This document shows positions 56,231 to 64,000 of a stretch of 64,000 bases of DNA, piece after piece. The first letter of the stretch is position 1, and every line of letters starts with the position of its first letter. This DNA is from Triticum aestivum (Eukaryota; Streptophyta; Magnoliopsida; Poales; Poaceae): positions 124,129,116 through 124,193,115 of the forward strand of contig NC_057797.1 in assembly GCF_018294505.1 (NCBI RefSeq). The letters are read 5' to 3'. Both the position numbers and the translations under genes were made by a program. The notes under the pieces are model-generated. The model saw nothing but the letters and a program-made list of their open reading frames with translations. It did no database searches and was not told where the DNA came from.

Positions 56231-56777
56231 GATCAAGCCCGCGTCATCAGAAGCACGGCTACAGTAATCAGCAGCTGGCAAGACCCGCCCACGGCGGACG
56301 CGGCCTGTCGGCTCCGTACCTGGCCAGTCGGCGGGGCCCACCAGTCGGCGGGCCCCAGCAGTCGGCGGAGAAGACGGAGGCCAGAGGCACTGACGGCTGG
56401 GCTCGCGCCCAGCCAGATTACCATTGTACCCCTGGGGGGGTAGGCCTATATAAACCCCCCAGGGCACCCATGCAAAGGGTTGGAATCCATTAGCTCTACA
56501 CCAGATCATATAGGAGGGAGAGAGCTAGCCTTGCCCTCTCCTACCTCTAGGAAACAGCTCAAGGAGCAATCGTGTAAACACCTTGCCATAGTGATCATGC
56601 AGAGACCCCGTAGAGCAGCAGTAGGGGTATTATCTCCCCGGAGAGCCCTGAAGCTGGGTAAGATTCGCCGACGTGCATGTCTACGCCTCATCCCGTTTCC
56701 AGGCACCAACGACGTTCTACTCGCCCCTACCATGATAAGCCATCCTTTGGCATATGTCGCACCCAACCCCCGACATC
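56231..56777 (+). mobile_element. Probable solo LTR
   Basis: About 547 bp with an LTR-like layout: GC-rich upstream part with ten or more CGGCGG/CAGTCGGCGG words, TATA box CCTATATAAACC near 56449, a leader with AGGAAACAGCTC, and a terminal CCCCCGACA. CCTCAT stands on both sides (56225-56230 and 56778-56783) and may be the TSD. The TG..CA ends do not fit exactly. No internal domain is present. Confidence 0.5.
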
Positions 56778-57832
56778 CCTCATAATAATTTTCAGTAGCA
56801 TCATGAATGAATTCAACAATATAAGCAGCACCTAAAGCATTCTTTTCATGATCTACAAGCATAGAAATTTTATTACTATCCACATAAGCAAAATTCTTCT
56901 CATTTGGAATAGTGGGAGTATCATAAGAGACTTGAATACTATAAATTGTGTCCACATTAAAAGAGTAATTTTCAGAAGAGGGGTACTCATAATCATGACA
57001 AATTTTATAAATATAATCATCACTACTATTTATAGCATAAGTTTTATCACAATATTCATCATAAGTACCAACTTTATTCTCATCATAATCGATTGAAACC
57101 TCTTCTGAAATAGTGGATACATCACTAAATAAAGTCACGACCTCTCCAAATCCACTTTCATAAATATTATAAGATTCAATATCCTCCAAAATAGTGGGAT
57201 CATTACTTCCTAAAGTTGACACTCTTCCAAACCCACTTTCATCAATATAATCATCATAGGTAGATGGCATGCTATCATCATTATAAATTTGCATATCAAA
57301 ACTTGGGAGACTAAAAATATCATCTTCATTAAACGTAGCATCCCCAAGCTTGGGACAAACATTAATTGCAACAAATATATTCTCAAAAATGTCATCTTCA
57401 TCAAACATAGCATCCCCAAGCTTGGGCCTTTTTATATCGTAAGCATAATCACTCTCATCATTAATAGTGTGGATAGCACCAATATAGCAATTATCATATT
57501 CTTCCAAGCAAGTGCCAAAAAGATTTTCAAGATCATAAGGAGTGTCATTATCTTCCCAATCATAATCATCACAACAAGCAATAGGCATAACGAGATCATC
57601 ATCAAGTGCATCATCTTCATTTTCATGAGGCACACCAATAATAGGAGAAACATTATTTGGAAGGCATACCTTTTTACCTCTCTTCCTTTTTCTTTTCTTC
57701 TTCTTCACCACATCATGTGTGGGTTCAATCCTCTTTCTAGAGCTCCTTATTGATGAAATTGGTTGAATAGAAGGCTCCTCCCCGTTACCTGATTCATCAT
57801 AAGAAATAATAGGAGGATATTGGGAAGTCTCT
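56778..57832 (-). pseudogene. Acidic unknown ORF, gypsy internal fragment
   Basis: On the reverse strand the frame is open from the left edge of the 4-kb LTR (57832) to the solo-LTR junction, about 350 codons with no stop. The protein is very rich in Asp, Glu, Tyr and Ser. A basic KKKKRKRKRGKK stretch lies near the N-terminus, and two near-copies of PKLGDAMFDEDDIFENIF / PKLGDATFNEDDIF suggest internal repeats. Stretches such as CCDDYDWEDNDTPYDLENLFGT resemble unknown proteins of Triticeae gypsy elements. No catalytic motif was found. Both ends are cut by insertions. Confidence 0.5.
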
Positions 57833-60800
57833 TGTAACACCCCCAGTGTGATGCTACAGTAATCCCCTTAAAATGATGCCTTGTCATCATTGTTACTGTT
57901 GCTAATCCCACTTTGATTCTATTCGAGTCCAAATCTCATTTTCAAATTAAAGTCAAAATTCTAAATTGCTCAAAGATGAAAACTAAAATGTTCATCATGT
58001 GGAAAATATCCTTTTGACAATATTGGTGGTGACCCAACATTTTTGCAAAGTGTTTAAATGCCCTAAACTAATTAAAACAATGGTTAAAACATTGTTTAAA
58101 TGCCTTTTTGTTTTTATAAAAATGCTAAGCTAACTTACTTAACTACCAAACTAATTGTGGCAGTAGTCTAAATTAGAATAATAATGTAGGTTNNNNNNNN
58201 NNNNNNNNNNNNNNNNNNNNNNNNNNNNNNNNNNNNNNNNNNNNNNNNNNNNNNNNNNNNNNNNNNNNNNNNNNNNNNNNNNNNNNNNNNNNNNNNNNNN
58301 NNNNNNNNNNNNNNNNNNNNNNNNNNNNNNNNNNNNNNNNNNNNNNNNNNNNNNNNNNNNNNNNNNNNNNNNNNNNNNNNNNNNNNNNNNNNNNNNNNNN
58401 NNNNNNNNNNNNNNNNNNNNNNNNNNNNNNNNNNNNNNNNNNNNNNNNNNNNNNNNNNNNNNNNNNNNNNNNNNNNNNNNNNNNNNNNNNNNNNNNNNNN
58501 NNNNNNNNNNNNNNNNNNNNNNNNNNNGCAAACCCTAGGCCCGATCCCTACTCTCCCCACTTCCCGATCCACGTCTTCCCCTTCCCCACCCGATCTGGAT
58601 CGGTGGATCGGGGGAGCAACCCTGGTCGATCCCCTCCTTCCCTCTCCTCGCCCGACCCGACCCGGGCGTCGTGCCCTCACCTGTCGCCGCTCGACGACAT
58701 CGCCACCGTCGCTCGGAGGCCTTTCCCCCTCGCCGGACCTTGCTGGACGCCCCCGCCCCCTCGACGCATCGGACCCCGTCGTCCGACCTCCTCATCTCTC
58801 CCTCGCCGGACCTCCCCAAGCCTCGCCGACGAACCCCTGTATCGGGGGTGAGCAACACCTCCCCCTGTCTCTCTCCTCACGTCGTCCGCCGCGCCGTGCA
58901 CCAGGCCCGCTCACTGCACTCGTGCCTGCGTCCGCGCGCCGCCTGCGCACGCGCTGTGCCCGTGCCGTCCCCATTTGCGTCGGCCACCTCCCCTTCGCCG
59001 GCCGCCCTCGCTTGTCCCTACCACCGCCGTCGCCGGCGCAGCCCCGGCCCAGCCACGGCGCGTCCTCACGCCCGTGCGTGTTCGGGCGTGTAGTAGCCCG
59101 CCCCGCTGACCCCGGTGGCACTGCCAGCGGGCCCCACGCCCCCTGTTTAGATTAAAAAAGAGATTTGAAAAAATGTATATAAAAATAATAACATATAATT
59201 AACTGATTAATTAACTTAATTAGTTTGGTTTAACTAAACTAATTACTAGTTAGTCTAATTAGTGAACTAATTAGCTAAATGTTTGTATGACAGGGGGACC
59301 CCATCCCCTGTTGACCGGTCAACATTGACCCCTGGACCCGCATGCCACCCTTTGGTTCACCTCTGTGTACACAGATCTGGGTGCACATACTATTTTAGCT
59401 ATTTAATTTTGAATTAATAATAATTTCATAATATTATTCAAATCTTTAAAAATTAATATAAAATAATTTGTAGCTCGGATGAAAATACATTGTACATGAA
59501 AGTTGCTTCGGACGACGAGACGAATTCGGATACGCAGCCCGTTCGTCCGAAACACATCCCTAGCATAGCAAACACGCAACTTTCCCTCTCCAGTTCATCT
59601 ATCCGAAAACGTCAAACACCGGGGATACTTTCTCGGATGTTTCCCCCTTTCAGCAGTATCGCTTACTACCGCGTTAGGTCACCCCTAGCACCGTGTTTTG
59701 CCTTGTTATATTTTGTGATGCTTTGTTTGCCCCGTATTTACTGTTTCTCCCCCCTCTTCTTCTCCGGTAGACCTCGAGACCGATGTCGCCCCTGTGATCG
59801 ACTACGCCGACGACGACCCCTCCTTGCTAGAGCAACAAGGGAAGACCCCCTTTGATCATCCCGATATCGCCCATTCCGTTCTCTCATGCTTGCATTAGAT
59901 TTTGCTACTATTATTGTTTGCTCCTATTCTGATGCATAGCCTTCTTTTGTATCTGCTGTTGTACCATACCTGCTTATCCTAAACTGCTTAGTATAGGTTG
60001 GTTAGTGATCCATCAGTGACCCCCAACTTATCCTTGTTGCCCCTGCTTCATCATTGAAGACCCGATCAACGGGATCAAAGACCAGGCCCTGGCACCGCAC
60101 ATCACTTTCCCCTTAGTTGCTCGACACTACTGGGTTACTATCGAGTGCCGAGGGTGAGACCTCTACAGCACTTCTGATGTTAACCCTGTAGTGTAGCTAT
60201 TCGGTCGTGGTCATCGAGGGTGATTCCGCCTTAACAACTTCCGATATGACTCTGTCGTGCAACCCCTCAAGTGTGAACCTCGGGGGTGGTTCCTCTTACG
60301 TTCGCCTTCATGATTACATCGAGTGGAATCCATCGGGGGTGATTCGTCGGGTTTTCCCCTTGATGTTTGGACACACAGTTACTATGGTTACTATGAGTTC
60401 ACACTGAACCATGTTACTAAAGACGGGTCAGCCCTGAGGGGTACCCGCGCGGGCTTAATTGCGAGTGATGTGGAGTCGGGTTGACCAGGAGGGTGCCCGC
60501 GAGATAATTACGAGGCATGGCAGGGCATTCCTAGCCCTTGCCGAAAGTCCTCGAGACGGGGCAACGGGGTCACATCTTTCATGAGTCTTTGCTTGTTACC
60601 GCGCGTTCCTAATCCACTACAATTTGGATATTTGATTCGAGGGGCCTCTGGCCTGATAGCACTAACCATCACGTGGGCATAGTATGGGCGTTCTGCGTTG
60701 TATGCATCAGCCGAAGCTTAATAGACATCAGCGACTGAGCGGCGCGCGCCGGGTTGGACTGCATAAGCACCTACCTTGTTGAAGGAGGTAGCTAGGTCTG

Positions 60801-61832
60801 CTCACCGGTGGCGTACGCAACGTGCAGGAGTTCCCGAGGAGATGGCCCATGACCCCTGGGGGCATAGGTTTAGTCCAGCATGCTGGCCTCTCTATTAAGT
60901 CTATGTCGGGTTGCGGTGTATTGTTTGGCCGAGGCCGGGCATGACCCAGGAAAAGTGTGTCCGGCCGAGGTTAATCGAGCGTGGTGGGTAAGTTGGTGCA
61001 CCCCTGTAGGGAAGAAAACATCTATCGATAGCCCGTCCTACGGTAACAGACACTTGGAGTTGTATCCCGATCGATACAACTAGAACTGGATACTTGTGAT
61101 GAGAACTGGATGGTGATGAGAATTGGATTGTGATGATAACTGGATAGTATGGCTCTGGGATTACTTTCTCGCAGGGAGTCGAGAAACGATCTTTGGCCGA
61201 GGTTTATGACACTACTACTACTTTACTTTATGCTACTCTACTTCCTCTTGTTGCTGCAAGATGGTGGTTTTTCAGAAGATGCTAGTCTTCGATAGGACTA
61301 GGTTCTCCCCTCTATTCTGGCATTTCTGCAGCCCAGTCCACATATACAACCTTCCTTTCATAATGTTGCATATGTAATGTAGATCCTTGCTTGCGAGTAC
61401 TTTGGATGAGTAATCATGGTTGCTTTGCTCCCCCTTTTCCCCCTTTCTTATTATTTCCGGTTGATGCAACCAGATGTCGGAGCCCAGGAGCCAGATGCTA
61501 CCGCCGATGCCTACTACTACGTGGAGACCGCCGACGACCAGGAGTAGTTAGGAGGCTCCTAGGTAGGAGGCCTTGCCTTTTCGATCGATGTTGCTTTTGT
61601 GCTAGCCTTCTGAAGGCATACTTTTCTAACCTGTTTCTGTACTCAGATATTGTTGCTTCCGCTGACTCTTGTGTATTCGAGCTTATGTATTCAAGCCCTC
61701 GAGGCCCCTGGCTTGTAATATAAAGCTTGTATTATTTTAATTTGTGTCTAGAGTTGTGTTGTGATATCTTCCTGTGAGACCTTGATCTTGATCGTACACA
61801 TTTGCGTGTATGATTGAATCGAGGGCGGCACA
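57833..61832 (+). repeat. Giant (4-kb) gypsy 5' LTR
   Basis: Starts TGTAACACCCCCAGTG and ends GAGGGCGGCACA, immediately before an initiator-Met-type primer site. The length is 4,000 bp including 335 unknown bases. The part from 58528 to 59150 is very rich in C and G. 59150-59470 is AT-rich with TTAATTAACT repeats. 60100-61250 is the familiar wheat LTR text around GGGCATAGTATGGGCG. LTRs of this size with this primer site suggest a Tekay/Del-like chromovirus; this is an inference. The partner LTR lies outside the window, so the TSD cannot be checked. Confidence 0.7.
58193..58527. other. Assembly gap
   Basis: 335 consecutive N inside the giant LTR, next to its GC-rich part. Reading frames reported across it are meaningless. 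Confidence 0.99.
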
Positions 61833-61835
61833 AGT

Positions 61836-61847
61836 TGGTATCAGAGC
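61836..61847 (+). promoter_or_regulatory. Primer binding site, initiator tRNA-Met type
   Basis: TGGTATCAGAGC, three bases after the LTR end at 61832, is the classic complement of the initiator tRNA-Met 3' end and fixes both the LTR border and the plus orientation. Confidence 0.85.
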
Positions 61848-64000
61848 CGACTTCCTGTAGGTAGCCCCTCTTCCAACTCCTTGGCCGAAGTTGAGTCTAG
61901 TCAATGAAAATCTTTTACTAACTTGGCTGTGTGGCTTACGGGCCCACGTCGCCATTGGGTGGTATTAGGATCTTTTATTCCTCGTCTATACTCTGGGACT
62001 CTGATCTCTCATCTATTCGGGTTAAACATTTTACTAACTCTGACATTAGGTTCTTGTACCCACTTCCTCCCAGAGAGCCCCGACATTACCGATGATCGCT
62101 TGCTTCACCAGAAGATTCTGCATATACTCCTCGATGTTTCTCGAGACCCTGTGCCAACTGCCTTGCAGTTCCTGACCACCGATAACCCCCCTGAATAACA
62201 TCCTTTCCGCCTGTACCTTCATCCCTAGTTGCTCCTGTTATTACAAGATACCACTAGTACTCTCCGTTGTTCCGAGAATCCTTTGTGCCTTCTGCTTTGG
62301 AGCTTCCTTTCGCACTATGGATAATTCACTTAACCAAGGTCTGTTTGTCCCTAGTTGTTCATATGCTTTCCAAAATACCTACAAATGCTATCTGATCTTT
62401 CAAAATCCTCTGCAGCTATTGCTCTTGATTCTCCTTGCCTGCTTGCATTAGGATTAATTCCATATGTCTAGCAATATTCTTTAAAATTCTTTGTAATGGT
62501 CATTCTGTTCCTATGGATTCAGCGTGCGTGTGGATACTCGCAATCATCAATCAATCCTTGGAAATTTCCTTTCCGGCTCAGACATCCTTCCAGATATGAG
62601 TTGGTTCTTGCCCAACCCAGATTTGATCGGGTACACCTCTAAGTCTATTCAACTTACCCATCTTTTGATGAGAGCCTCTTCTTCTGATCCTTCGTCTTGA
62701 AATCATAATTCCTTTGTGCCCAAGCATCGAATCATTCAGACCTTTCTATAAGCCGATGCCTTTGCACCCCCTTCTTCATCTGATTGATTACTGATACTCA
62801 CATCAACTCTGTCGTTAATCGCCAGATCCATTACTGGGTTCTTATCCGGCAGTGTCCTTCACATCCAAAGTCTTGTGAGTTTTTCCCTGATACATAATAC
62901 CTTCGGTAAATTGTATCATCTGCTTTGACTTCGATACTTTGCTTTCGAACTCGTATCTTTTGCTTGGTTGGTGGTTGTATAGATTCGTAAAAATGCCCCG
63001 ATGGGTTGAACTTATGCCTTCCACAATCCATGTGAACCCGAGAGTTCTCACGAGTCTTACTCTTCTGGTACTTCGCCAGATAAATCCTCTGCATTACAAT
63101 CTCTTTGAAAAACGATGAGTGAATGGAAGGTTATGCATTGAAGAAGTGGGAGTCGACCTTGAACTTTGTGTTCATGCCCATGGACCCGATGTGGAACTTA
63201 TCATGGAAGCTTCTTGTGATAATAATAATACCCTTGCTATAAGTTCATCTAGTATCTATGTTTGGTCCTTTGCAACCGTTGTTCTGACCATGATTGTTCC
63301 CCTTTGATTCCATTTCTCGGACAAGTTAAGGCACTTGTCTTCTTCAAAATCAATACACCGCTGCAACCTTTATTTTGATCTTCCTTCGAGTATTACCCTC
63401 TGGTATCCCGAGAATATCAAAGAACTATGTTTCTTCTTACGAGTCTTCATCATGTATTGCTTCGCACCGATTTCAGTTTTCCCTGGGTTCTGAGTTATTA
63501 ATCACTCGAGGACACCGATAAGTGAATCGGTTGGATCAGTTCCGCACCCCGATTCTATAAGTAATTTTCATTGCTTACGAGTTTAATAATCATTCAAGCT
63601 GTTCCTAGCATTATTGGCTATATCATTACCATGCTAAATTTTAACTGTGCTACCTGGTCCTTCCTCCCGGAGCACAATTTTAGGCAATGAGCTAAACTTA
63701 CGTCGATCTTCCTTGTCATATCATTTTGCCTTGAACTACAAGCTTGATTTAGAATTTGTGTCGTATCCGTTGTTCCAATAGCCTTTCGCTTCATCCTTCC
63801 TATTGCTTGATGTCGTCGCTCCTCAATGGCATCTTCATAGAGCCCCTCGACAAATGTGTCGTGATCAACATCAACATTTTGACTTCTGTTGATATGACAA
63901 TTGAATTCTTGGTGAGAAATGCCATCCGTGAACTTTGATGATTTGAGTTATCATCGACAACCCCCCTTGTCTTATTTCCAACACATGTTTGATCATGTGT
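61848..64000 (+). other. 5' interior of the giant-LTR element
   Basis: 2.15 kb after the primer site with no gag frame. Short frames only, with stops in every frame. Either the leader is long and gag begins beyond the window, or gag is heavily decayed. The TCT/CTT-rich plus strand resembles non-coding leader sequence. Nothing else is recognised. Confidence 0.5.

Noticed and set aside
58151..58680. Reading frames through the N gap
   Set aside because: They consist mostly of undetermined residues.
58535..59155. Several GC-rich frames with Pro/Arg/Ala in the giant LTR
   Set aside because: Overlapping frames on both strands, all without motif; GC-rich LTR sequence explains them.

Overview
The window is plant nuclear DNA from a grass of the wheat tribe (Triticeae). 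The evidence is the set of LTR retrotransposon types (a Sabrina-like gypsy, a Fatima-like gypsy, a 14.6-kb Maximus/Sirevirus-type copia, an Angela-like gag, a gypsy LTR with 4-kb length), many Stowaway MITEs, and a CACTA end with GGGCC-rich subterminal repeats. Family names are from memory of Triticeae elements and are tentative. Termini, target-site duplications (TSDs), primer sites, stops and splice signals were read from the sequence. No intact protein-coding host gene was found. There is no bacterial content and no CRISPR array, and I identified no tRNA or rRNA gene.

Layout. 1-7745 is low-copy DNA with MITEs, a 229-bp tandem duplication and several diverged local repeats. 7746-15042 is a complete but non-autonomous reverse-strand gypsy element with a perfect AAGAC TSD. 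15043-22950 returns to low-copy DNA: a decayed two-exon SINA-like E3 ubiquitin ligase gene (15750-16683), two repeat families in several copies and both orientations (P at about 5.1, 17.0 and 19.9 kb; Q at about 6.0, 7.4, 15.3, 17.7 and 18.4 kb), a LINE tail, a small Helitron-like element and Stowaways. From about 23.04 to 54.37 kb runs a CACTA-type unit whose forward-strand gene has repeated exons. Two retrotransposons sit in its first exon only 69 bp apart: a 9.1-kb gypsy element (23427-32511) and a 14.6-kb copia element (32581-47177). Right of the CACTA end lie an Angela-like gag fragment, a truncated gypsy LTR, a probable solo LTR, an acidic unknown reading frame on the reverse strand, and the 5' part of a gypsy element whose 4-kb LTR contains a 335-base assembly gap. 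The window ends inside that element.

How the parts work together. The two elements nested in the CACTA gene carry the most notable content. The gypsy element has gag and protease but no reverse transcriptase. It carries on the opposite strand a six-exon gene with its own TATA box, GT-AG introns and a domain like the 'putative gypsy-type transposase' family. The copia element has gag, pol and an envelope-like region preceded by what looks like an independent promoter, a short upstream ORF and a leader intron. The interrupted CACTA gene keeps an open frame across both insertion points once one TSD copy is discounted, and has consistent exon phases over about nine exons, three of which are copies of each other. 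All these genes carry nonsense codons or frameshifts and are relics. Mismatch counts were made by eye: about 20 of 467 between the gypsy LTRs, and about 40 of 1375 between the copia LTRs, so the gypsy insertion appears somewhat older.
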